From Straminergon stramineum (taxonomy: Eukaryota; Streptophyta; Bryopsida; Hypnales; Calliergonaceae): DNA of 64,000 bases. Positions 49,076-60,559 of the stretch are shown piece by piece. The stretch is taken from positions 26,648,248-26,712,247 of the forward strand of contig OY987266.1 of assembly GCA_963920665.1 (NCBI GenBank). Direction: 5' to 3'. Numbering within the stretch: position 1 is the stretch's first letter; each line of letters begins with the position of its first letter. Both the position numbers and the translations under genes were made by a program. Below the pieces are notes generated by a model. It had not been told where the DNA came from. It searched no databases and saw only the letters and a program-made list of their open reading frames with translations.

Positions 49076-52066
49076 ATGACGCCGTTATCAGTTGTGGCGC
49101 TTGTGGTTGTGGCGGGACTGGCGTATATTCTAAGAGCCGATCCATGGCAAGTCTCAATGGGTCGAGGGATTGCCAAGTTCACGCCGCACTACATTGCTTC
49201 CCCTCCTGCGGGGAAGTTCAAGGACTTCCGTCGCGACACCGAGAACAAGCTGCGTAACAGCGAAATCATGTGGCGAGGCCAATTACTTGGACCGGAGAGC
49301 TTAACCTTCGACTCCCAAGGACGCGGACCCTATACGGGCGTCAGTGATGGTCGCATTCTTCGTTACGACGGCCCCGAGCTCGGGTGGACCACCTTCGCTT
49401 ACACGTCGCAAAACAGGTTCGGGAAACGAGCTTTTCATGGTCTCTCTCCAGGTCGTCACTAGAACAGAAATTGTGCTGTTGAGATTGAGCAGAGCTTTTG
49501 TCTGATCATTGAGGTTTGGTTTTCACAACATTAGGTATCCATCGATTGGGCTGGGAGTTTGTGAGAGGCTTACCTCCTTGCCGTGACAACGCGTCTGAAA
49601 CCCATCTTTGCCATGGTGACTGCCAATTTTCTGCGGTCATGTTCCTCTACTACATTCTCCTCCCGTGTGCTTAGACTTCAGCGCGTAAGATCTAGCAGCG
49701 GTGCAGAATGATACATCACCCTCTTTGTGCTTAAGTGCCAGTTCTGGTATGGTTACTCTCTCCGTATCGTCTAACGAACATAAACCGCAATCGTGAGATC
49801 GAGCATTGCTTTTTCGGGTGTGTGAGCTTTAGTTTTCGAAACATTGTTATACAATTGGGCCGGGGTGAGATTTTTGGGAAAGCTTGCCTCCCTGCCGTGA
49901 TAGAGAACTTAGTCTTCAGAGTGTAAGGTCTTACAGCGGTGCAGAATGTTTTACATCACCCTGTTGGTACTCACGTGCCCGTTCTCACATGCTTACTCTC
50001 TGCGTACCGTCTATAGTACAAAAATCGTGAAGGTGAGATCGAGCAATGCTTTTTCGGATGGGTGAGCTTTAGTTTTCAAAACATTGGTAAGCAATCGGAT
50101 TGGGTTGCGATCGATCTTTGGGAAAGCTTGCCATAATAGAGCTCCTGCAACCTCCTGGAAAACCTTAGCTATATACGTGATGTCCCTACTTTTCACCTTC
50201 TCCTCGCCTTTCTTTAAGCTTAAGTCCTCAAGATCTACTGACTCAATCTCCAGTGTTCTGTATTCGGGATCAGCTCTGGCCTACTTCAATAATCTCTCGT
50301 TGTGAGTAGGAAAGAATTTGTGCAATCGTGAAAGGGAGATCAAGCAGGACGTGTCGTTTCTGATAAGGCTTTGTTTCTAATCTTTAAGACATTGTTTTGA
50401 ATTGCGATGACGCAGGTCGGCAGTATGTGCGCCCAAGAGTCCTCTGGGGCCCAATTACCCCCACGAGCACGTCTGCGGTCGCCCTTTGGGTCTCCGCTTC
50501 AACAAAGCGACCGGGGAGCTCTGGATCGCCGACGCGTACCTGGGCATCATGAAAGTGGCTCCCGAAGGCGGCCAAGCGGAGCTTGTTTTGAACACCATCG
50601 ACGGCGTGCGAATGAAGTTCCTGAACGACCTCGACTTCGACGACGAGGGCAACCTCTACTTCACCGACAGCTCCACGCACTGGCAGCGCCGGCAGTTCGT
50701 CCACTGCCTCATGGAAGCGGACGACACGGGCCGACTCATCAAGTACAACCCCAACACCAAAGAGACCACTGTGGTTATCGACAAGCTCCGATTTTCAAAT
50801 GGGGTGGCGGTTAGCAAGGACGGCACTTTCCTCGTCGTGGCGGAAGGTCGCCTGGGCAGGTACTGAACTACAAAACAAAACCCTAATTTCCTCGGGAGTG
50901 AATTTATTAGAGGAGCTTTTCTTGTTCACCACCCTCTTGGAAGAAGCATGGAACATCTTTGACCCATTTGCTTGTTCATGGATAATTCAGAGGACCCAAG
51001 ATGTTTATGACTTCTTTCTTGGAGGCACATCCTCGTTGCATCTTGAGTTCAAGAATTGTTGGAGAACAAAGCTATTGACATCAACCACCTAATAAATTCG
51101 AGATTCTCCTTCTTGGCAAAATTGTTTTACTCGGATTTCATGTTTGCTAGCGAACTTTGTGGCAGCTACGTGAGCATTCTCTCATTGGAAAGAACCTCAA
51201 GCGTCTACAAAAGTTTGGAGATTGCTAGTGGATGGTAAGACACTAGAAATCTCTAGAGAATGCGCATGTGGACGCCACAAAGTTCGCTAGCAAACATGAA
51301 ATCTCTGTTAAGCAATCGCCAAAAAACGGATTCAACTAGAAATACGTTGGCACATGCCTAATAGCTTAGTATGTCCACAAAAGTTTGGTGATTGCTAGTG
51401 GGAGGTAAGAGACTAGCAATCTCTAGAGAAAGCTCTCGTGGACGCCGCAAAGCTCGTCAACCAGCCCGAAATCTCTGTTAAGCAATCGCCTGGAAACGGA
51501 TTCAACTAGTAACCCATTGGGACATGCCTAATAGCTTATTATGCCTCCAGATTGCACTCGAGAGCAAACAAAAGTATGATGTTGCACCCCATTTTCTGGA
51601 TATCTTTGTATGAAATTGAATGAGCACTCATAGAGCACAACTGATGTTGTGAATCTACAGGTTGTTCCGATACTGGCTGAAGGGCGACAAGGCCGGCACC
51701 CACGAGCTGTTCGCGGACTTACCCGGCTACCCTGACAACGTCCGCCGCAACGACGCGGGCGACTTCTGGATCGCCTGCCATTGCCCGCGCACTCAGTTGG
51801 AGGCTTTTCTCGGCACGCAACCTTTGCTCCGAAAGCTCATCTTCCGCCTCCCCGTCCCCGTAAGATTCGTGTACAACATGCTGGCTGGGAAGCCACACGG
51901 CATGATCCTCCGGTACAGCGCCCTTGGGGAGTTTCAGGAAGCTCTGGAGGACGAAGGTGGTCAGGTTGCGTCCAAGATTAGCGAAGTCGAAGAACGGGAC
52001 GGCAAGCTCTACATCGGCTCGGTATTATTGCCCCACATTGTGGTTTACACTCTCCCCAAACCCTAA
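49076..52066 (+). CDS. Strictosidine synthase-like / APMAP family protein
   Basis: Three exons, 49076-49416, 50416-50859 and 51661-52066, have GT-AG borders and matching phases (both introns in phase 2) and give 396 aa. Residues about 4-19 form a hydrophobic signal-anchor, so the six-bladed beta-propeller likely faces the ER/secretory lumen or apoplast. Visible family motifs are VCGRPLGLRFN (133-143), LWIADAY (149-155), NDLDFDDEGNLYFTD (184-198), FSNGVAVSKDG (241-251) and PDNVRRNDAGDFWIA (286-300). True strictosidine synthase makes alkaloid precursors, but these widespread plant relatives are mostly thought to be hydrolase-like; the substrate cannot be read from sequence. An in-frame GTG at 49031 precedes the start, but ATG 49076 begins the conserved N-terminus. 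Exons are distinctly GC-rich. Confidence 0.93.
49456..50400. repeat. Degenerate tandem repeat filling intron 1 of the SSL gene
   Basis: Units of about 200-240 bases recur at about 49456-49693, 49694-49932 and 49933-50135, with a shorter remnant at 50300-50400. Units share GCAGCGGTGCAGAATG, GAGATCGAGCA and GGGAAAGCTTGCC. Confidence 0.65.
51135..51302. repeat. Perfect 29-base inverted repeat in intron 2 of the SSL gene
   Basis: 51135-51163 and 51274-51302 are exact complements (core GTTTGCTAGCGAACTTTG), separated by 110 bases. In the pre-mRNA they can form a stable stem. Confidence 0.8.
51195..51545. repeat. Direct tandem duplication of about 175 bp in SSL intron 2
   Basis: Two units starting near 51207 and 51380 share CACAAAAGTTTGG-like starts, CTCTAGAGAA, ATCTCTGTTAAGCAATCGCC and GACATGCCTAATAGCTTA. 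The second has lost the match to the inverted repeat partner. Confidence 0.65.
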
Positions 52067-53045
52067 ATCCCAAAGCTCTACATCAGCTGATTCTCGTTGC
52101 CCCAGTTTATCGTCTAGACTCTCTTTAAACCCTAAATCCACTAGTGCAGAAAGTTTTGATTTATTCAAATAGTTTATGTAGGGAGTTCCCATGGTTGCAT
52201 CAGACAGCTATAGTGCTATGATCAAATATCGTGACTGATATCAGTCTGATCCCTCCTCTCACCCCACCCATCAATCTGGCTACATGGACAGTGAATCCAC
52301 TTCTATCGAACTTTCCAATTGAATCGACTGCTCACCCCGATTCCGACATTTTAATTACTCCATGCGATGCTAGCTTCGCTATGGATGTCCTGCTGCAGCT
52401 TGTAAATGCAGAGTGATGCAGCTATTCTAATTCGTTGCAGATTCGACTGCGCTGTGATTAAATAAGTGACTCTTGCAGCTCTATCCACTCTTGGTTTGGC
52501 GAAGTTTTACAGTGCAAAAATGGTGTCTTTCTTTGCGTGTGGGACAGGATCTGTTTTGCAATTGGCTGGCTCACAGTAATGGTATCAAACCCGATGATTG
52601 TTGCAGGTTTGTTATCAAATTGGACACAATGTTGAAAGTGTGACCACCCTGGTAGAGTTTCGAAGGTGATTCTGGAATTGCCTTCTTCTGTTTGCCAGCT
52701 CTGACACCCTCATGCAAGTTGGATGTCTGGATTTTGTGCATTAGCGTTTGAGGACTGTTTCATATTTTCGCATTTGAAGCTTCGGATGATTGCTACTCAG
52801 TATTGTCTCAATGCTGTTGTAACATTCGTAACTGGAAATTTTAATAACACCACCACTTCAGTACATTAACTAACGGAATCGAGGTACTCCACTTCGTGCC
52901 TAGATCTCTTCAGTAATCAGGAAGCTAGTGGTGCAAAAGTGGTACCTTCACTTGGAATCGAATACCTTCTGGAAAGGTACAGAGTGGTTGCACTTAGAAG
53001 AAGATGATGGTTTTGGTCATGTTAATTGCCGAGGATATACTGTAC
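52067..53045. other. 3' flank of the SSL gene
   Basis: Moderately GC-balanced DNA that presumably includes the 3' UTR. A 61-codon frame at 52231-52416 shows no recognised pattern. Confidence 0.4.
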
Positions 53046-53049
53046 TTAA

Positions 53050-53165
53050 CCCTGTGAGGACACTGCGGACCTAAAAGCTCCGAAGGATGACTTCTGTTAA
53101 CAAAAAGACAGCACCTATTGGTTCAATAACAGGAGCATTTTGGTGACTACCTTGGTTATGGGGGG
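53050..53165. mobile_element. Left-end fragment of a TTAA element
   Basis: After TTAA 53046-53049 the sequence starts CCCTGTGAGGACACTGCGG and goes on to match 30849-30975 (CACCTATTGGTTCAATAA, GACTACCTTGGTTAT). No right end found. Confidence 0.55.
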
Positions 53166-53453
53166 CGTGCTTTCAAGGATAACAGTTTGTTGGCTCTGTC
53201 TACTTGCAGATGTGGAATGTGGAGGCATTGTTTGGACTTAGGTCTGTACACCCATTATCGCCACATAAAATGTATATGTATAGAGGGCATTCTTTTTAAG
53301 TGACGAATCTGGGTGTACATACCTTGTCTTTTCTGAAATTAAAAAAAACAATTAAATGGTTAAAAAGGCATGCAAAATCCCAGGTCACTAAAATAACTGG
53401 ACTGAAAATGGAAGTGGAAAATTGAGAGAATGTCCAACTGACCTGTGATAGTA

Positions 53454-53528
53454 GCCCTCCATCACTGTAAATCACTGGTTTTTTAGTGGTTTTCAGCCTC
53501 TAAAATGAAAGCTCTGGTGATGGAGGGC
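53454..53528. repeat. 75-base hairpin, MITE-like
   Basis: The 12-base ends GCCCTCCATCAC and its complement are perfect. Flanking duplication is not clear. Confidence 0.45.
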
Positions 53529-53941
53529 ATCTGCAAAGTGTTGGGTGGCATGCTCTGATGTAAATTGTTTCACCTTTGCCCATGATTTCATCTCTTTTTT
53601 TCATTCCTATTTGGATATACATTTGCCATTCAAGATTATAATGGAAAAAGAGTAGCAATTATTTAGAGAAGTAAATACCTTTCATTTTGTATTTTGGAGG
53701 GGTGGACACTCATAATCCAATTTATGTGAAGATTTCTCAGCGATGGTGTTCTTGCTTCTCGCTGCTAGTTCATAGTGGAAGCGAGTCTCCTATTGCTACT
53801 GTTTGTACAAATTACCCTACACTGTTTGGAACTCCTACTTTGCCTTTTTGGTGGTGAAATACACTTGCTCATTTAGTTGAAAACAGTGAGGTAATTTATA
53901 GAAGATATCAGATCATTCTATGCACATTTTCTACAAATTTC

Positions 53942-54176
53942 GACCGGGGTGGATTGACCCCTCACTCGTCCCCAAGGGAAAACCCTGCAGTTTCTTATTT
54001 GACACGCATGATTAAATTTGCGGATTCTGATTTCATATTTACAATCAGAGGCCCCAAATAAGCTACGAGAGGCTCATAAGAGAAACTAATGAAGCACTAA
54101 ATAGGGGGTCTTTTTTTAACATACACCCCTGGATTGACTTGAGGGGGACGAGCGAGGGGATTAGTCCACCCCGGCT
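53942..54176. mobile_element. MITE with 8-base target duplication (235 bp)
   Basis: The ends form a 32-base inverted repeat with about six mismatches: left GACCGGGGTGGATTGACCCC, complement of right AGCCGGGGTGGACTAATCCC. CAAATTTC is repeated on both sides (53934-53941 and 54177-54184). An 8-base duplication suits hAT-type elements, although the end sequence is not a typical hAT end. Confidence 0.78.
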
Positions 54177-54189
54177 CAAATTTCAAGCC

Positions 54190-55165
54190 GTTTGGTAACA
54201 TTGTCGAATTCGAATTGGGTTTCAAAAGAAAAATGGCTCGTTTCATTTCCTACGATCAATGGTTATTCGTTTTTTGATGGATAGGTTTCATTTTAGAACT
54301 GGCCGGTACAGTGTGAAATAGTATTTGCAGTTGTTTATTTACAATTGAAAAAATATCGAAAAATGAAAGTACTGGGGACATAGCCTCTCGTCGCAGAAGT
54401 TTGTTACTACTTTTCAGTGTTTAATAATCTCTTGCGCAAAGAGATCAGTGCAGGTTGTGTACTTGACCAGGTTATTCAAAGATAGTTCTAGACGGCGAAC
54501 GCTGTTCACTAACGAGAATGTTACGTGTCGAATGGACAGAAAATGTCAACAATTCTTTGCTGCATTGCCAACGGACTTGACTTGTAAGTGAAAAAATGAT
54601 TTCCTCGTAAATATTTCTCCTTTGATTCTGGAGGCTTAGTTGTTCAGATTCTAGGATTCAGTATATTGCTCTACTAAGTGTAACAAGCCGCAGGTGTAGT
54701 TCTCCCTTTCAATCCTCCCACAAGACTACAAGATTTCAAGTGTTACGGCCAAGCGGCACGCATTGCACAGTTTCAAACCATATGCGGAAATTAAAGATTT
54801 TCAAATAGTACTAGACTATCACAAAATTTACAGTCTGGTGGACATTGAACCCTCGATCACCTGTGCACTATAAGCTTGCAGGTCAATTCTATACATATAT
54901 CCTTAACAGACACTCTCGTTGGGCAGTTCCGAGCGTGGCCTGCCCACAACAACTGAAAAACTCAGGATAGACCAAGGAAACTAAAGGCTTTTGAGGCAAC
55001 CTACTGATCAGTATTCAGCAAAAGAAACTCTATAGGGAAATATATGATACAGAAGCTAATACTAGAATTCTATAATTCACAATGTAGGCATCCAGAGAAG
55101 GGCGACAGGATTGACGAACTCCTGTACAGCTCCCCCATACCAGCCTTGAACATGGGCAGTTGGGC
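54190..55165. other. Non-genic stretch
   Basis: Intergenic DNA of mixed composition; no frame, array or element ends recognised. It may hold the 3' UTR of the minus-strand gene that follows. Confidence 0.45.
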
Positions 55166-55169
55166 ACAC

Positions 55170-56315
55170 TCAAGAGTCAAGCTTCAATGTCGGCGACGAT
55201 TTCAGCACACCCTGAAAGGTACTCTCCAGTGCCTGCAATATTCGGAGCATAGATGTCAGTGACAGACTTAGACAGAAAAGGAATATACCTACACGATGTA
55301 GGGTATAGCGTCGGTGTCGCCGGTCCACACACGGCCGACATGCACACATTCGCATACAAATGACCACAGGCACAATTCCAGTATTCGAGCAAATAGTGTT
55401 CTCTCATTGTGTATACTTGAGCCAAACCTCTGGAATACGCAAGACAAAGTTGCTTATGATGATGAGAATTAGCTCCATGATGTGAATACTGCAAAACTTT
55501 CATTAGTAGACAGAACAGCATACGCGACTTACCTTAGGAGGACCCCACGGGTTCAGGAGCCGCATTGGCTTGCGATTTCGGGCCAGCACACCTTTTGTAA
55601 CTGGAGATACCAGGGAATCGGTTGGACTCATGTAGCTGCAAGGACAACTGAACTGTTACAACACGACCGAGACAGTATCCAGCATCTTGCCGCTATGATA
55701 GTTCTCGATTTGGTGGGTGATATTTCGCACAGGACACAGCTCATAGATTGAAGCACGACAGGAAGTCCATGATATGCGCCAGCGATACAAGGCCGCATCA
55801 ATATAAATGGACTATCAGGAACTGATGAAGAAACTACAACTTCTTGGCTTCTAATCCTTCGAAGGCGTAATTCAAGGCGCGAAATTGTGACATTGAAGTG
55901 CACCGAATTCTAAAACCTAGGATCGGTTGTATAAAACTGAGGTCCCACATGGGTGCCTGGAAAGCGCCAGTCTATGGTCACCTCGCCATTCTAAAGAATC
56001 TGACGCTTTAGGATGGAGACATAAGCAATTCCAGGAAGAGATAGAACTGCACCGTTCAGGGTAGCTCATGGCGCTCCTGGCCGGGACCTTGACTGGATTC
56101 GGCACGGCCTTACGCTTCACATCCTCTCCCTTCTTGTTTCGCTCCCTCAGAATGGGAGGCACAGGTGCAGGCATCTTGAACGACTTCGCATCCATGCGTT
56201 GCCGCTCCTTGGGACTAAGTGCGGCCATGGCACTACTGCGCTTGAGGTTTCCAAGAAGAGGCGCGCTGTCATTGTCCAACGACAGCCGATTCTCCGTCGG
56301 AATTTGGTTCTCCAT
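55170..56315 (-). CDS. Small basic protein of unknown function, four-exon model
   Basis: Modelled exons are 56315-56053, 55635-55533, 55429-55358 and 55232-55170, all GT-AG with consistent phase, giving about 166 aa. The first junction joins MSYPER to YMSPTDSLVSPVTKG exactly in frame, which is strong support for exons 1 and 2. Exon 1 is basic, with MAALSPKERQRMDAKSFKMP and APVPPILRERNKKGEDVKRK. SP/TP sites (LSPKE, MSPTD, VSPVT) suggest possible proline-directed phosphorylation. Exons 3 and 4 are less certain; other donors exist, and the last exon could be read in another phase ending DIEA. I do not recognise the family. The ATG at 56315 was chosen because the longer frame starts only with TTG. 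Confidence 0.5.
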
Positions 56316-56319
56316 CTGT

Positions 56320-57060
56320 TCTTGGTTACTCCTCACTCTAATTACTCCAGAACGAATCAAGAAGACCTGTTGCAACGACTGAACAACCCATCACCACATC
56401 AATTTGGATTTGCTCAAGAGCACCAAACCATCTCCGAATTTTGACCCCTCAATTCGAAAGCTCCGTAGCCAAGCAATTGACCAGCAAGGAGAAACAGACG
56501 AAGAAGCAGGCAGGCTATTCCACAATGCAGACTCTATCTGTATCCGACTCTACATACGCAAAATACTCACATGGTACTTCAAAAGAACCTCAAATCACTT
56601 GTCTCAACGACTCAATTCAATATCAAATTTCGTTTGCACAAGAGCACCGAGCCGAAACCGAATTCTACCTGGTCAATTTGAAAGCACCGCTGTCATCGAC
56701 TAGTGCACACAAGGAGTAGGAACCGAAGAAGGCAGACTCTGCAGCGTGGAATTCAAGAAAAATTTGAGGTGTAAGTGCACCAGAGGTAGTGAGAGATGGC
56801 TCAATGCAGTAAGCAGGACGCAGCTGACTATTCTGGGAGGAGTGGGGCTTAAGAAGGAATGGGGTATGGGAGAGAGCGGTGCGGGAATTAGAGCTAGTTC
56901 GTGGGATGGCTATGGAGTTGCTCAGGTGAACGTTGCAACAACTAACACCGAGTCGAGTGGACGTTCAACGGAAACGGCGACAACCGACAGGTAGTGTTGG
57001 GTCGGGTCGGGTCGACCCTTCGTTTCCTCGGGCCACGTCAGCTCAAACCCTGGGTCACGA
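56320..57060. promoter_or_regulatory. Upstream region of the small basic-protein gene
   Basis: GC-balanced DNA presumed to hold the 5' UTR and promoter of the minus-strand gene. Plus-strand frames at 56404-56994 lack recognisable patterns. A short GGGTC tandem (about 57000-57015) is present. Confidence 0.35.
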
Positions 57061-57736
57061 TACTGCCCAGCATTGACCCTGGTGAACTAACAGGAATAAA
57101 AATCCATATATATATATTTTAAAATTTTAAAATTTTAATTAAAATTTTTTATTCTGGCTTGTCTACCGCATCCCTGTACCCTAAAAAAACGAATCTTCTC
57201 CAGAATTAGCGGTTTGAGAAAGATCTTCTTAAAGTGTTATTTGGAAGAATATTTTGGAATTGATATACAAGTAAAAATTGTAGATTCCATCCATATGGTT
57301 AGATTCACCATTGCTGTCATCAACATTTTTTTATAAATTTTGAAAGGAAAATTTCAAAATTCCTTCAAAATTCAATTACAAGTAAAATATTATCATTTTT
57401 TGACTGAAATTTGTTGGAATGGATTTGAAATGAGATTCTTACTATGGTGATTTATTGAAATTTGTGTGTTCTTAAAATTTGTAACCTCATTTTTGCAAAT
57501 CCAATTTTGAACTAAGTTAGAGTCAATATAATTTCGGCTTGGTCAACCACTTGATAGACTTGCACATTTGTAATTTTAGAAAAACATGAGCACTAGTAAC
57601 ACCAAATCCAATCATTAGATAGGACAACAACTTGATAAAGTATCTCCACAAATTAGGATGACTTTTATGAAGATGAAACTTGAGTTTCAATTTGTTTGTC
57701 ATCCAAAAAATAGATGTCAAAGTGTTGAGAGGTTAA

Positions 57737-60549
57737 CCTTGTAAAGATAGGCCCATGACCACTAATTTCGAGGGTCCTTGTCCATCAATCTATATGTTGC
57801 CATTTTGTAGCGAGATATAAATGAAAAATTTTACATTTATATTTAAGAGATGAAGTCATATGTCCACTACAAAGTCATAAAATTTTCAATTTTTCTGATG
57901 AAAATTTGAAATTACTATGAACTTTATAAGAAATTAAAAAAAAAATTCATATTAAATATAGATTTCTTTTTTTAAACTGAAATTTTCACCTTAAATATAT
58001 ATTATAGTGTAGAACATCATAGAAATAACCAAAGTTATCCAATCATTCTAAAATAAAAATTTAACAAACCATAGTAATAGGCCCAAAGTTCATATTGCTA
58101 TAAAATATCGAAATTTATAAATTTTTCAAAATTTCTAATTGGAGTACAAACTAAAATTGATGAGCTTCATTTCATAAGTTGGACTCAAATTCAAAAAGTA
58201 TTTATTTTAAGGTTGAAATTCACATCAAGAATAAATAACCAAAATAAACTACAAGGGTAATTTGTGAATTAACCCCTCAAGGACCAAGTGTCCTTTCAAT
58301 GTATGCAAGAAATATCAGTTAGGTTCCTACGAAGTCATTTTTGGTTAGATGTACATGAAATTTGGACATGATTTGTAACTATGTATCCCCTTCTTGAAAA
58401 TCTAATTATTTTTCTGATCGAGTGCCAGATCAAAAGTTATACTGCCCTAAATTTTGCAGGCAACTCAAGTAGCTTCATGCAACATGTGCAAAACTCTTCC
58501 TATGATTTTGAAATTTAGTGTGTGTGTAGCTTACATGATACAAGATGAAAATGTCAAAAGAAATAACCATTTCTAGTGTAAGAATCTTATTCTAGAAGGA
58601 GTTAAAGTTTGTAGGCCTTATTGGGCAAGGTTGGAAAAAAACTTTTTCACCTAACTTCAAACATTATAATCTTTCAATCTGTGCAGTCAAAGTTTCTAAA
58701 ATTTTTTCCACATGTTTCCAAAGAGGTCTAGTCCAAATTTGTATGGTTGAATTTTGAAAAAATAAATTTTTTTTCATTTTTTTCTTACTACCCTAAAAAG
58801 TGTCAATTTTTGACAATTTCTACCGGAAATGTCCCTTGGTCCTTTAGGGGTTAAACATCTTCATCTATAGAAAAGTCAATAATACCATATTGAAGGAATT
58901 TGCAATACTATTCAATGAGAATGTACTCAAGTACCTTCATAAAAAAAATTGGATAAACTTCTTTTTTTCCATCCTACACTCTAAAGTGAAGTCATCCACC
59001 TCACACTTACATTACCAAATTTATGACACTTAGTAGTAGTAAAAATGTAGTATATCAGTGGGACCTAGTGAATGCTTCCCCGTAGGAGGTATTAGAATAC
59101 TAAGGTAGAAACACGCCAAACTATCCATATATCCACTTTTGAACAAGTGATTTCTAATAATCCTTACCCTCTAAATGATATTGTAAGCCCTGTGGGCATT
59201 TTGAAAGTCAAAACCTAAATTTCACATAGTTCTTGATTTTAAATGCTTTTAAGCTTAACTAAGAAAATATAGCTCCAATAACCTCCTTTTTTCTCTATTT
59301 GATTTTTTTTCAAAATTTTTAAAATTGTAATTTTTGTGACACTCTAAAGATAGAGTCATAAAAGTTCATTCATTACACCATGATGTATCTCACTATTATT
59401 CAATCCATTTTTCTTCAAATTTCATATTAGCTTAAGCATTTTTGTAATTACAAAAATGATTTTTACAAAATCAATTCTTTAAAAAATCATATAAAAATTT
59501 AGTTTGATGTTTAAAAGTATGTAGAAGTGAGATGAAATTTTTGACATATATTTCTACTTGTAAAAAATATCAAATTTTTGAAAGTGGGTTTTAATATAGA
59601 AATCAAATGAAGTTTGACCAAGTCCGGATATGAAATGTCTTTTAAGGTTTGAAGGCCACTATGAACATTTTTTGTCCTTTGCATGACTACACCTAAATCC
59701 ATAATATTGTATAATGGTCCTCCCCTTGATGGGAAGGTATTATACCTCTCTAGATGCCTTTGAAGGACTTTTCAAATAATTCAAGAATTAGGGTCGCTTC
59801 AGAACACATATAAGACATTTTTTGTTCATTATAAGGGGCTCTTTTTTAAGGATGCAAAAAAGACCTTGGCCTCATTTGTAAACAATTTTATATTTGTAGG
59901 ATGGAAAAAAATGTTTATACATCCATTTTTTGGGGAGGTTGTTTGAGTACAAAGTCCTTCACTATTATGGTATTATTGATTTTTCTAAAGAAGAGGATGC
60001 TTAATTCACGGATCACCCTTGATGTGCATTTTGGCCATTCTTTCATATTTACACATGATGTAAACTTTAGCCATAAAAATGATATTTTTGAATTTGATTC
60101 CAACTAATGAATGAAGCTTATTAAATTTCGTTTCTATTCCAATTGGACAATTGGAAAAATTCATAAATTTCAATATTTAATAGCAATATGAATTTTGGGC
60201 ATATAACCATAGTTTGTTCTTTTTTTAAAATTATTGAGTGATATGTTAACTTTGGTTTCTACCATGATGTTATACAATTTTTAATATACATTTATGTTAA
60301 AAAATTTAGATTTTTTGAATATATTTGAAATTTGATATGAACTTTTTTCCTTTTTTCCTTAATAATCTTATAGTAATTTCACTATGTTTTCACAAAAATT
60401 AGAAAATTTTATGACTTCTAGTAGACGTATTACTCATTGCTAAAAAATAAACTAATTTTTTTTATTCACATCCATTTGCAAAATAGTAGCAAAAAAAGTG
60501 ATGGGCACTAGGGCTTGAAATTAGTGGTCATAGGCCTATCCTTTAAGGG
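57737..60549. mobile_element. TTAA-flanked foldback element (2.8 kb)
   Basis: Bounded by TTAA 57733-57736 and 60550-60553. The ends are inverted (CCATGACCACTAATTTC left, CTATGACCACTAATTTC on the complement of the right), and the inverted similarity continues for about 650 bases once the nested 58273-58850 element is removed. Arms are about 57737-58975 and 59900-60549. The loop between them (about 0.9 kb) has no transposase. A partial relative lies at 9572-11500. Confidence 0.75.
58273..58850. mobile_element. Nested TTAA-flanked element (578 bp)
   Basis: Bounded by TTAA 58269-58272 and 58851-58854. Left CCCCTCAAGGACCAAG, complement of right CCCCTAAAGGACCAAG, similar over about 24 bases. The empty site with one TTAA is preserved at 10135-10138 and at 60001-60004 (reverse). 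A right end of the same family is at 62040-62075. Confidence 0.88.
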
Positions 60550-60559
60550 TTAAACTCTA

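Noticed and set aside
50384..50814. Overlapping frames on both strands over SSL exon 2
   Set aside because: These are shadows of the GC-rich coding exon 50416-50859.
56068..56444. Plus-strand frames opposite the small basic-protein gene
   Set aside because: They mirror exon 1 of the minus-strand model, which has the better composition and splice joins.
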